Source: Melieria omissa (taxonomy: Eukaryota; Arthropoda; Insecta; Diptera; Ulidiidae). From it: DNA of 64,000 nucleotides. Below the pieces are notes generated by a model that saw only the letters and a program-made list of their open reading frames with translations, did no database searches and was not told where the DNA came from. The position numbers and the translations under genes are program-made. Where the stretch lies: the NCBI GenBank assembly GCA_963971225.1, contig OZ020270.1, positions 26,597,123-26,661,122 of the forward strand. The letters are read 5' to 3'. Below are positions 31,981 to 41,957 of this stretch, one piece after another. Position 1 is the stretch's first letter, and each line of letters opens with the position of its first letter.

Positions 31981-33241
31981 TATAACACTTCGTTCAATAA
32001 TGTGTGTGACTGACACATAGATGGCGGCACTAATATTAAATCAATATTTTTTTTCGAAATTGTGACCCTTTTTAGGCTTACTGTCAAAATTATATGTCAA
32101 TCCGACCATTAGTTTACAAGTTACAGTGCTTTAAGTGACACTACTTTTGAGTTTTCAAAAAAAATGAATTCAAAGCAATTCCGTGTGCTGATTTATCATT
32201 GTTTTTTAATGAAAAAAAATACTGTTCAATGCCAGGAATGGCTTGAAAAACATTATTCGGACTCTGCTCCATCAAAAAGAACCATTTGTTATTGGTATGC
32301 CGAATTCAAACGTGGTCGTACAGACACCGATGACATACCATCTACTGGACGGCCAAATGACGCTGTTATTCCGGAAAACGTTGAAAAAACACTGAAAATC
32401 ATTATGTCCGACCGTAAAGTGAAAGTGGGGGAGATTGCTGACATTCTAAAGATATCAGCAGGCAGTGTACACACCATAATACACGAACATTTGGTTATGA
32501 AAAAGGTGTTTTCGAAATGGGTGCCGCGTTTGCTCACACCGGAGTAAAAACACCAACGAATCGATGATTCAAAGAGCTGTTTGGACATGTTTACGCGCAA
32601 CAAGTCGGAGTTTTTGCGTCGGTACATCACAATGGATGAAACATGGATCCACCATTTCACTCCAGAGTCAAATCGGCAGTCTGCTGAGTGGCATGCAACC
32701 GGTGAAAGCCGCCCAAAGCGTCCAAAGGCACAAACATCGGCTGGCAAGGTTATGGCGTCAGTATTTTGGGATGTGCACGGAATAATATTCATCGACTATC
32801 TTGAGAAAGGGAAAACAATCAATAGCGACTATTATATAGCGTTGTTGGAACGTTTGAAAAAAGAAATCGCGATTAAGCGGCCCCATATGAAGAAGAAAAA
32901 AGTGTTGTTTCACCAAGACAATGCACCGTGTCACAAGTCGATGAAAACGATGGCAAAAATGCATGAATTGGGCTTCGAATTGCTTCCTCATCCCCCGTAT
33001 TCTCCAGATCTGGCCCCCAGCGACTACTGGCTCTTCGCAGACCTCAAAAAGATGCTCCGTGGTAAGAGATTTGGCTCAAATGATGAAGTAATCGCCGAAA
33101 CTAACGCCTATTTTGAAGGCAAAGAAAAATCGTTCTACAAAGGTGGTATCGAAAGATTGGAAAAGCGTTGGAATGATTGTATCTCCCTAAAAGGGGACTA
33201 TGTTGATGAATAAAAACGAATTTTGGCAAAAAAATGTGTTT
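31981..33241 (+). mobile_element. mariner element lacking right end (copy II)
   Basis: Same left terminus and TA as copy I, and the same truncated right end joined to the next tandem unit. Confidence 0.85.
32164..33213 (+). pseudogene. mariner transposase with nonsense mutation (copy II)
   Basis: Same 349-codon gene as at 8853-9902. A C-to-T change turns the codon after LLTPE into TAA (32545-32547), which cuts the protein to 127 residues before the catalytic core. The downstream frame with MDETW, HQDNAPC and DLAPSD remains open. Confidence 0.92.
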
Positions 33242-33335
33242 AAAAGTAGAGGAAAAAATGACAGGGTACCTATATCTCACAAACTAGAGCTGCTTGAAAA
33301 AATTGGAGGGTAGATTCGGAATCAGCGCACCCAAA

Positions 33336-33639
33336 TTAGTAAGAAACAGTAGAAAAACTCCATGCAACAGAAAAAAAGTGTTTTTTGTTGCGCTGTGTTA
33401 TTAATGTCTCGTTGCAAACTCTTAAGCCCAGAACCAGTTTCAGAAGAAAGAGCTGGTAAGTCAAAAGCATTAACTAAAATTCGTTTATTATTAAAGGCTT
33501 GGTTTAAATTAGTCCAAGCGAGCTCGAGACCTTCATTGGTGAGAGGGGACTTTCGAACTATTTATCTCGCTTCTCCGCTCGTTTTCTGAATGAGGTGATA
33601 CAATTTTTCGACATTACTCAACCGACTGTTTCTTATGTA
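33336..33639 (-). pseudogene. BEL/Pao gag remnant, 3' part (copy III)
   Basis: The downstream part of the gag fragment, cut off from its 5' part by the small mariner at 33640-34551. Confidence 0.75.
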
Positions 33640-34551
33640 TCAGGTGTACAACTTTGCTTCCACCGTTTTTTTTTCCAAAATTGAAAGCTTTATTGCGAAA
33701 AAGTGCTTACAGATGTATTATTCAAAGTATTGTCCGTCGCTAGCGACGACTTTCTCCCATCTTTCCGGCAATTTTCGGATCCCGGCTCGAAAAAAGGAGT
33801 CCTCTTTTGACGCTATCCATGAAGCAATCCATTTTTCCAATTCTTCGAAGGATTGAAAATGTTGATCTGCCAGGCCGTGTGCCATCGAACGGAATAGGTG
33901 GAAGTCAGAAGGGGCGACATCTGGGGAATACGGCGGGTGGGGCAAGACTTCCCATTTCAGCGTTTCCAGGTACTTTTTGACCACTTTTGCTCGATGTCCC
34001 TCGGTTTCAACTCGTACGGCACCCAGTTTCCTTCTTTCTGAATCATGCCCAGGGCCTTGAGACGTTTTGAAATGACTTGCTGACTCACTCCCAACGATTC
34101 GGCAAGCTCTTCTTGGGTTTGGCACGAATCTTCATCAAGCAATGCTTCTAGTTGTTCATCTTTGAAGGTTTTTTCTCTTCCACCACCATGTTTGTCTTCG
34201 ACATCGAAATCACCATTTTTGAAACGTTGAAACCACTCCCGACACGTTCTTTCACTCAGAGCAGCATCACCGTAAGTTTCTGAGAGCATTCGATGCGCTT
34301 CAGCTGCATTTTTTTTCGAATTGTAACAGAAAAGTAAAACTTCCCGCAAATGGTGAGAATTGGGCACATAAACGGACATTTTCGAGCGTGAATAATACGA
34401 AAACAAGAACAACTGTCACTGAAACGGCGATGACAATTCGTTAGGCACTGTCCACACTCACTTTAAAGGCATTACCATCTATGTATTTCAACCAGCCTCA
34501 GCCGGTACAGCCACCTATCGGAAAACGGCGGAAGCAAAGTTGTACACCTGA
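33640..34551 (-). mobile_element. small internally deleted mariner
   Basis: Inverted ends TCAGGTGTACAACTTTGCTT with about 30 bp of similarity, flanked by TA (33638-33639, 34552-34553). Copies I and II have the empty site CTTATGTATATGG. At 912 bp it is shorter than a typical 1.3-kb mariner. It is a different family from the mariner at 8670. Confidence 0.92.
33718..34379 (-). pseudogene. mariner transposase with deleted core
   Basis: The minus-strand ATG at 34379 begins MSVYVPNSHHLREVLLF; the DNA-binding half runs through LLDEDSCQTQEELAE to WVPYELKPRDIE. It is then joined, out of frame, to the C-terminal part VVKKYLETLKWEVLPHPPYS, DVAPSDFHLF and LPERWEKVVASDGQY. The two N-proximal catalytic aspartates and about 110-120 residues between are missing; only the last aspartate (APSD) remains. 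It resembles the mariner subgroup of Mos1 type. The protein could at best bind terminal repeats. Confidence 0.88.
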
Positions 34552-34990
34552 TATATGGCCGTAAATAAATCGCGGAAAGTTGGCCAAGACGTATAGTCAC
34601 CTTTAAAAATTTCAGTATCGCAAGGCGGAAGTGCGATATTATTGGATGAAGTAGGCTCTGAAAAGGCAGAACCATCAAGAGTAGAAGTATGGCGAAGACC
34701 GGATGAAGCGATGTCGAAATCATGAATTCTCTTATTAATCTTCGCTAAGCATGAAACATATGTCCGATAGGTGCTAGTGTATTTCGCATCAACGACAGCG
34801 ATATCATCTGCAGCACTTCTTTTAGTTTGTGATTCAAATTGAATTAGACACTTTTCATACTGTGCCTTTACGGTAGCCCACAACTCCTTTAGCTCGGAGC
34901 TTTGAATTTCCAAAGAAAATTTAGTATGACTATTAGAGGGAGTTTCCGTAAAGGCAATCTCAAATTTGAAAACAAGTCAAGTTTGGACAT
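34552..34990 (-). pseudogene. BEL/Pao gag remnant, 5' part (copy III)
   Basis: The N-terminal part of the gag remnant with the DUF1759 segment KGDYTSWPTFRDLFTAIY. A loss of about 22 bp near 34974 removes codons close to the start, a fault specific to this copy. Confidence 0.75.
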
Positions 34991-35098
34991 TTCGATTTAA
35001 ATAGAAGAAATCAAAATCAAAAAAGTAAAATCGAAGTAGCCCAAAATTTTTCACCTTAGCGCAACAAAGGTGAAATGCGAAAGAGAGAGGCCAAAAAA

Positions 35099-35496
35099 TG
35101 TGCGACACGAGATATAAAAAAGAAAACAATAGAAGATTAACTCAACGCTTGCTTTATTATGGATTGTTACAATATTTCGCTTATGCACTTCAAAAATATA
35201 AATGCAGTTAATCGGTATCACAAGTAATTTGCGTTACGCAAAGAATTGAATTTAAAAAAATTTATAGTTTTATGTGTCACCTCGTAGTTCAGTAGAAGGT
35301 GCACAATCACAGAACAAACAATATACAGAATGCGCATCTGGTGTAAAGAAAATTTTCTTTGCGGGTTCCAGCGGTAGGACCCGTTTGTTGATGCGGGGGA
35401 AGCAGTAAAGGGGACGAGAACGCACAGAGCGCGAGAGCGTAAGCTGAGAAGCTGCGACCGCGCACCACACACTGTGGTTGTTGTTGTTGGGCAACA
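35099..35496 (-). repeat. candidate BEL LTR (copy III)
   Basis: Same 398-bp block as in copies I and II. Here about 50 extra bases between LTR and gag are kept (35045-35098), including TTTTTTGGCC on the minus strand, which may be closer to the original leader. Confidence 0.4.
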
Positions 35497-35616
35497 AAGC
35501 GATGTGCCACTTGCATGTTGGTGGTGGCCAGTGTGCTTACTTAATTTTTCATTTATGTGGTAGACTCAGTGAAAAAATGTGGTAGATTTGAATGAAATGT
35601 GATAGATTTTTTGTAT

Positions 35617-36025
35617 TGTACATTAATTGTATTGAAACGAAAAGGCACTCTGTGCTGTGCATGCACGCTTTTGCAAGCATACTTTTAGGCATGCACTTTG
35701 AAGTACAGCAAAACTGGTATAAATTCGCTTGGTATAGTCCGATATGGCAAGGATGGTTCTCGAAGAAATGGGCTGTGCGAGAATGGTCGAGCGCTTTCCA
35801 ATTGGAAGTTGCAAGAAACTTCGGCGCGACAAGAAAGCTGGTATAAAAGCAGCAGTGGCAGCGCAAGAGGTCGAGTCTATGTTGAGCAAGCAAAGTGGTA
35901 ACAAGTTTAGATACAAGCAAAGTGTAAATCTGTAAATAAAGTTATTGTTGATTTTTACTGAGTAATTGAAGTTGTTTTATTTTCAAAACCAATCCAAACG
36001 AACCTTTGAAGTAATTTTCGTAACA
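35617..36025 (+). repeat. solo LTR, D-related (copy III)
   Basis: Same 409-bp block between GTAT duplications as in copy I. Confidence 0.85.
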
Positions 36026-36065
36026 GTATTTTAATGCATTTGTACATTTATTGTATTTCGTGGTA

Positions 36066-38334
36066 CAGTGGACGTCGAATATAACGAATCTTGTGTTGTA
36101 CCCCCAATATGTAAAATCGAAAAATTCGTTAAATCGATCGAAATTTGTTTTGTTTTAAACCATTTTTCTTAAAGAAATTAGTCTCACATACTCAATTTAA
36201 AATAAATATCTTGTTTTATTCCAGTGTTTTTTAAATACATACATATATGGCTATGTATGGACAGTGAAAAAGTCTTCGATTCGCGATTACCTCTTTACCG
36301 CAAGTAAACTTTTCTGTATGGCAATTTCCTGCACCTCTCTTAACATAAATACTTTTGAGAACTCAATGTTATTTTGCACTGCCCATGTTATACACTTCTC
36401 TGCACAATTTTTTGCGTCTTCGTGCTTAAAATTTTGTGTAGAATCATCAATATTGTCATCTGATTCTACGCCCAATTCTTCATCGCTTTCATTTGAATCG
36501 CAATCTATTGAAGGTATAGGATCAGTGTTGTTCCATTCGTTAATATCAGGGATTGTGAGTGAACACTTGAAAGAAAATAAGAAAAAAATTAAAACCCCAT
36601 AATTTGAAAAAGTCCATGCCATCCATTGCATCAGCTCCGATAGTGGAATGTCATCCTCTTCATCAAAATTTGCGGAATCTTCGTTTAAAATATTTCTCCA
36701 ACTTTTTTTTATAGAATTTCCCGATAGTTTTTCCCAAGAAAGTGATAACAGAGAGACTGCATCAAAAATATCAATTTTCTTCAACGACGCTGAGATATTT
36801 TCTGTTCCAGCAGCAATAATTTGATTTAAAAGGGAATTTCTATAACGTAGTTTCACGAGCCGTATAGCGTTTTGATCCATAGGCTGAATCAATGGAGTAA
36901 CATTTCGTGGCATAAACATTATCCATATCAGTCCGTCATCAGTGACTTTAATGAGTTCATTTTTAGTTGGATGACTTGGAGCGTTATCCAAGATAAGTAG
37001 CACCTTTTTTGGTAAATTTTGTTCCTCCAAAAATTCGAGCACCTATAAAAGAATCAATTGTTAACAAAAATGAAAAAAATAATTAAAACATTTTTACCAA
37101 CCTGTGGAACAAAGTGATCAAAAAACCATTTTTTAAAGATGTATGTGTTCATCCACGCAAACTTAGAACTCATGTAGTGCACTGGCAGCACCTTGTTTTT
37201 AAAAGGTCTCGGATTTTCAGATTTTCCAACAACCAAAAGCTTTATTTTCTTAGTACCCGAAGCGTTAGCGCATGTTAACAATTTTAACCTTTCTTTGGTG
37301 ATCTTTCTACCCGGTGCCAATATTTCTTCAGCATGCACGTAGGTTTTTTCTGGCAGCAGTTTCCAATAAATTCCGCTTTCATCGGCGTTAAAAATGGAAT
37401 CTTCAGAAAGGTCATTCTTTTTTATTACATCTTTCAATTTTGTTTTACCCTTTCCGACATGAAAATAACAGCCCGCTGTATGAATTGTATGGGCTGTAGT
37501 CCAATATATTTGACATTGTGACTGAAAGGGTGAAATGGATCCACATTCTCGACATTAGATGACAGTTTTTCGTCGGATTCCTTGAGAAGACGTATTCCGA
37601 AGGGTTTTTTCGAATTTAGTCATCCAACCATCGCTATCATTAAAAGCGCCTTCGTAAAACTTTGAGTGGTATTTTTTAGCCATTGTCTTCAAAACAGCAC
37701 CACTTATTGGAACATGATGCTGAGGCTGAGATAAAAACCACTTGTAAAGAGCCTGCTCCATCTTTGGAAATTCACTTTTTTTTCAAAGATTTTCGCGATT
37801 TCGATTGATATCCTTTTTGAACACTTTTCACGATTTTAGATTTCATTTTTTTTATGGTAGAAATCGATGAACTCGGAACTCCATATTTTGCTGAGATCAG
37901 TTTCACTGGACTTCCCTTATCGCAGTCATCTAAAATCTTTATATTTTCGATTGCGATTGCGTTTTGTCATTTCTCTTGCTTGATTGTTAACAGAAAAAAC
38001 ACGACCGAACGCGAAACAAATCAAGCGAAAGTGATCAGCAATGCATGCAAAAATTTGAGAATGTTGGTAACTTGATGTAAATTTGAAAGTTTTAACGCAA
38101 CAAAAACAAAAGCCGGTAAGGTACCGTTCACTTAAAACCAAACATTCATTGTTATTGTAAAGAATGTAAATGCTCCAATAGAAACAAAAAATGGGAAACA
38201 ACAAAAATATTCGTTATATCGAATAGCAAATTTCATTTTCGTTCGTAATATAGAACCATCAATGGAAAAAATTTGGCCGTACGTTAAATCGAAAATTCGT
38301 TAAATGGGTAGTTCGTTATACTGGACGTCCACTG
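36066..38334 (-). mobile_element. pogo/Tigger-like transposon (copy III)
   Basis: Same ends and TA flanks; the longest of the three (2269 bp), lacking both the 41-bp loss of copy I and the 13-bp loss of copy II. Confidence 0.9.
36287..37970 (-). pseudogene. pogo/Tigger transposase, least damaged copy (copy III)
   Basis: Same gene as at 2746-4385. Both catalytic exons (36287-37042 and 37054-37437) are open and joined by the short GT-AG intron. Remaining faults are the shared N-terminal frame change, the shared 85-bp insert, and a one-base gain in a T run near 37608 (KFEKTLRN in place of KFEKPFGIR) that breaks the DNA-binding part. Confidence 0.8.
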
Positions 38335-38903
38335 TATTTGTACATTAAGTGTATTTTACGTTCTTCTATGCACTTTAACCTGTGCCGTGTTTCTTCCCAT
38401 TGTTTTTTGTATTGTTTACAATATATATATTTTTTTTGGGAGCTTGGACTCGCAAATTTCAGCAGCAGGCACAACTTCGTGTGGTAAAACTTCGTCCCGT
38501 CCAAGCGCATTGCCATCGCCATGCGATATTCTAAAAAACTAAACGTTACTAAAAAATAAAGGCAAAAAGTATTCAACTTTTTTAGAAATTTTTCCATTTT
38601 AATTGCACCTGCCGCCAAAACAATTGTCAAACTGTCAACTATTTGTAGTGCACTGCTTTCGAAGTGATGAGAGTGCTACCACATACTTTTTTTTGACAAT
38701 TTCACTTATAATGTTCAGTTCAATTTATGTTCCACAAAAATGTGGTAGATTTTAAGCCCTCCGTGGTAGATGTGGTAGAAACTTGATTTGAAAAATAAAT
38801 GTGGTAGATCTACCACATATGTGGTGGATCTAAGCACACTGGTGGTGGCTCGTGCTTGCTCTCTGCTTGCTTTTTTACAAACAAGAACAAGAAGTGGACA
38901 GGC

Positions 38904-38906
38904 AAA
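38904..38906. other. empty site of the Rpi-carrying element (copy III)
   Basis: GGCAAAGTTTGC has one AAA where copies I and II have AAA-element-AAA. It is either the pre-insertion state or a precise loss. Confidence 0.85.
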
Positions 38907-39654
38907 GTTTGCATAGAAATATTGATTGAGCGAACGCCAAGACGCATAAATAAGGTGGTAGCACTACGAAAAAAAATGCAATGCATTTTATTAGTTCTTT
39001 TGGTCTGTTTGTAAAATAGATGTTGTAAAAAGTACAAAGGGCTACAATGAAAATAAACATATGTGTAAAAATATTGGAACAACCAACCCGCCTTAAGAAA
39101 GTGATAATAAGTGGAAAACTATTGCTACAATGTTGTGCTAATTATCAAACAAAAAAGTTTAATCAGTTCTGGCGCTGCAACTACCTATTGAATTTGCCTT
39201 GGCGATCGCTTTGTCAAATCAACCACCATTTCAATGTGCCCGAGTAAAGCCAAGCTGGCTTGCTGCGGAAAGCAACAACATTGCGTGTTGTTGTCGAAAT
39301 GAGAATAAAGCTCAAAACCATCGAATCTATGCGTGTACATGAATTCGCGCTTACTCTCTCGGTTCCCTTTACATTTTCCTCACCTTTGTTGCTTCCCGCC
39401 CGCGTCTGAAATGAAATCGCAAAATTATTTCAGATGTGCCTTCTGTATACTGTTTATTCTGTGGCACAATGCAGAAACGAATGCCGAAATGCCAAAAAAA
39501 TGTATTCACGCAAGGCCTACTTGTGCTTTACTTTCATATGTGCGTAATTGTTAGTGCTTGGCAGCTATGTACATATGCACTAGTGGTTGTTGTTGCACTA
39601 CGGATGTGCACGTACAAGAGAAATAAAGAAAAAAAGCAAAGTCGCGAAAACGTA
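38907..39654. other. spacer before P-like element (copy III)
   Basis: Same unassigned sequence as 6984-7732, closest to copy II. Confidence 0.5.
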
Positions 39655-39764
39655 GCACTGAGCATGGTACAATAACAAGGTATGCCAAGTAGACAAATCT
39701 GCCTCTTTTTTCGTTTGTTTACATTTGGAAATGCTGTCAAACAGAGATACTGGAGTTGCGTGTA

Positions 39765-40201
39765 AGTTAGCACGTAAGCATATCCACACCCCGCACATCC
39801 CGCATCGCGCAACACAACGAACGACCGTGGCAGGAATTCTCAAATAACAGCGCGGGCAATACCACCATGCCAGCGGTGGTCAATAACCAACCATGGCAAA
39901 TAATGCTACATCAGCGCTATGGAACGTCGAGCGGATGCGCGTGCGGGCACTGACTTCAGCGAATACGGCGGCAGCGACGGCGATGGTGACAGCGGCAAGA
40001 CTGCGGCAGTTGGATTAAATTTAGTTAGTCGTAATTTGACTGTAAAATCTACCGGTTGCCCTTCGGCAGAATAAAATCACTTTTTTATAAATTCCACATA
40101 GTGGAAAGTAACTGCTGCGTTTGATTAAATCTTAACTAAATAGCTTTTTTATAAATTCCACATAGTGGAAGGTAACTGCTGTGTTTGATCAAATCTTAAC
40201 T
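39765..40201 (+). repeat. gypsy B 5' LTR
   Basis: 437 bp with the same internal 60-bp tandem duplication as in A. Confidence 0.95.
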
Positions 40202-40218
40202 GGCGCCCAACGTGGGGC
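40201..40218 (+). promoter_or_regulatory. primer-binding site, tRNA-Lys (gypsy B)
   Basis: Identical to the site at 17603. Confidence 0.85.
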
Positions 40219-40593
40219 CACACACAAAAAAGTCCCGGTAAAGGACAGTTAGAAGTGGCCCGAGTGCACGAACCCGCGAGTGCAAAAAAACAAACAAAAA
40301 CAATTTTCAAAAACTAAAAAACAAAAAACATTCAAACAAAAGTAAACAATCGTGCAAAAATTAAATCAACAGTGCAACGATAGAACAGAAACAAAGAAAG
40401 AACGGAGAAATTTACACAACGAAAAAGTAAACAATCGTGCAAAAAATCAAACCTAAAGTGCAAAAGAACATAAGGCATTGCACGCCAAGCCGAGGCGTCG
40501 CCAACGAGGGAAAACTGCAGGACCGGAGCAATCAACAATAGGAAGAATTTGGAGTGGAATTTTATTGGACTTTCGAATTTTATTACACCGAGC

Positions 40594-40622
40594 ATGCTTT
40601 CGTTCATTAGAATTATGTAAGT
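40594..40622 (+). promoter_or_regulatory. upstream ATG and candidate env splice donor (gypsy B)
   Basis: ATG at 40594 and GTAAGT at 40617, matching the positions in gypsy A; the acceptor is at 44986-44987. Confidence 0.6.
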
Positions 40623-40697
40623 GAAGTGCCCAGCAACGATTTAAAACGATTTCATTTCAATATAGTTTTTCAATAAAATTTTTAAAAATTGTTTTCA

Positions 40698-41957
40698 ATG
40701 GAGGTACAAGTAGTTCAGCAGTTGCTAAACGCGGCTATAAAAGCCGCAACAGAGCAAACTAGGGCCGAATTCCGGGCTACCGTAGACGACCTGACTAATA
40801 GACTGGCTACCCTAGAGACCCCTACGGCAATCGTCGAATACGAACCAGTGACGATCAGGGACGGCGTAGACTGCGACGAGTCGTTGGACTTGGTGAAGTC
40901 TCTGCCTGAATTCCGCGGGGAACAGCTGCATTATGTCTCTTGGAGACAGGCAGCACATGCTGCCTACAAAATTTTTGAAAGATTCGAGGGCAGCTCCCGT
41001 CATTATCAGGCAGTGGCTATCATACGGAACAAGATTGTAGGGGCTGCCGACACAGTACTAGCGTCCTTCAACACCGTTCTGAATTTTGGGGCAATTATAG
41101 CCAGGCTGGACTCCACGTACGCAGACAAGAGGCCGGTGAACTTGATAGAGCAGGAAATGTCCACATTACGTCAGGGTAGGCTTTCTATAACGGAATTTTA
41201 TGACGAGGTGGAGAAGAAGCTGACATTGATAGTTAATAAAACTATCATGACTTATGGGGAGCAAAGGGACCTCATAAAATCCCTGAACAGGAAGTATAGG
41301 GAAGATGCGCTCCGAGTCTTCATTTCGGGGCTTAACAGGCCTTTGTGTGACATTCTATTTTCATCAAGACCCGCTGATATGCCTACGGCTTTAGCCCTCG
41401 CACGGGAGCTGGAAGCCAACCAGGCCCGCTCTTCATTTGCCCAGTCATTCTTAAACCGAACCGAACAACTTTCAAGGCCTAGACCAAACCAATTTAGCAA
41501 TCTCCCGCATTATCGGAAGTTGGAAGTCGGACGACAGGCTGCAACACCAATGGAGGTCGATCCATCACTGTCATACTTCAGGCAGAATAGGCCAGCACCA
41601 CGGCCACCGGTACCTCAAAATCAGGGAAACTACCTTAGGCCCACTCCGGGTCCTTTCGTACAAAGGAACCCTTTCAATGGACGTCCAGTGCCAGAATGGC
41701 ATGATCAAGAGAGGGCTCAAAAGAGGCGCAATGAAAGCGATAGACAGCCAATTCCGAAACTGCAACGTATAGACCACGTACGGGCTCAAGAACAAGATGA
41801 CGACCACCAATATGAAGGTCTCCAGACTTATGACGCCTACGACGAAGGCGAACAACCCGACGATTACTACACCAATCAAGAGACGGACGAGATAAATTTT
41901 TTAGGAACAGATCGCTCCTACCCTATGTCAGCAGGACATTCGCAGGAGGGAAACTAA
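40698..41957 (+). CDS. gag: Gag of gypsy B
   Basis: 419 residues, differing from gypsy A Gag by a single replacement that I noticed (LQRIDHVRA against LQRINHVRA). The structural regions are as described at 18100. The slip site TTTTTTA lies at 41897-41903. Confidence 0.9.
   Translation: MEVQVVQQLLNAAIKAATEQTRAEFRATVDDLTNRLATLETPTAIVEYEPVTIRDGVDCDESLDLVKSLPEFRGEQLHYVSWRQAAHAAYKIFERFEGSSRHYQAVAIIRNKIVGAADTVLASFNTVLNFGAIIARLDSTYADKRPVNLIEQEMSTLRQGRLSITEFYDEVEKKLTLIVNKTIMTYGEQRDLIKSLNRKYREDALRVFISGLNRPLCDILFSSRPADMPTALALARELEANQARSSFAQSFLNRTEQLSRPRPNQFSNLPHYRKLEVGRQAATPMEVDPSLSYFRQNRPAPRPPVPQNQGNYLRPTPGPFVQRNPFNGRPVPEWHDQERAQKRRNESDRQPIPKLQRIDHVRAQEQDDDHQYEGLQTYDAYDEGEQPDDYYTNQETDEINFLGTDRSYPMSAGHSQEGN
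41897..41903 (+). promoter_or_regulatory. -1 frameshift site TTTTTTA (gypsy B)
   Basis: T TTT TTA in gag phase; the pol frame opens at 41903. Confidence 0.8.

Larger units (their letters stand above)
9931..33241. repeat. tandem unit copy II
   Basis: Second copy of the unit. Its left junction is the truncated mariner tail ATGTGTTT joined to AAAAGTAGAGG. It is expanded to 23.3 kb by gypsy A (17167-31149), which itself holds element D and a LINE fragment. Without gypsy A and its duplication it has almost the same length as copy I. It keeps the Rpi-carrying element. Confidence 0.9.
35529..38841. mobile_element. hAT-1 (copy III), perfect 8-bp duplication
   Basis: Flanked by GTGGTGGC at 35521-35528 and 38842-38849 without mismatch, which fixes the limits in all three copies. 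Confidence 0.85.

Noticed and set aside
32289..32792. 167-codon minus-strand frame across the mariner transposase
   Set aside because: Antisense shadow present in every mariner copy, including the intact one.
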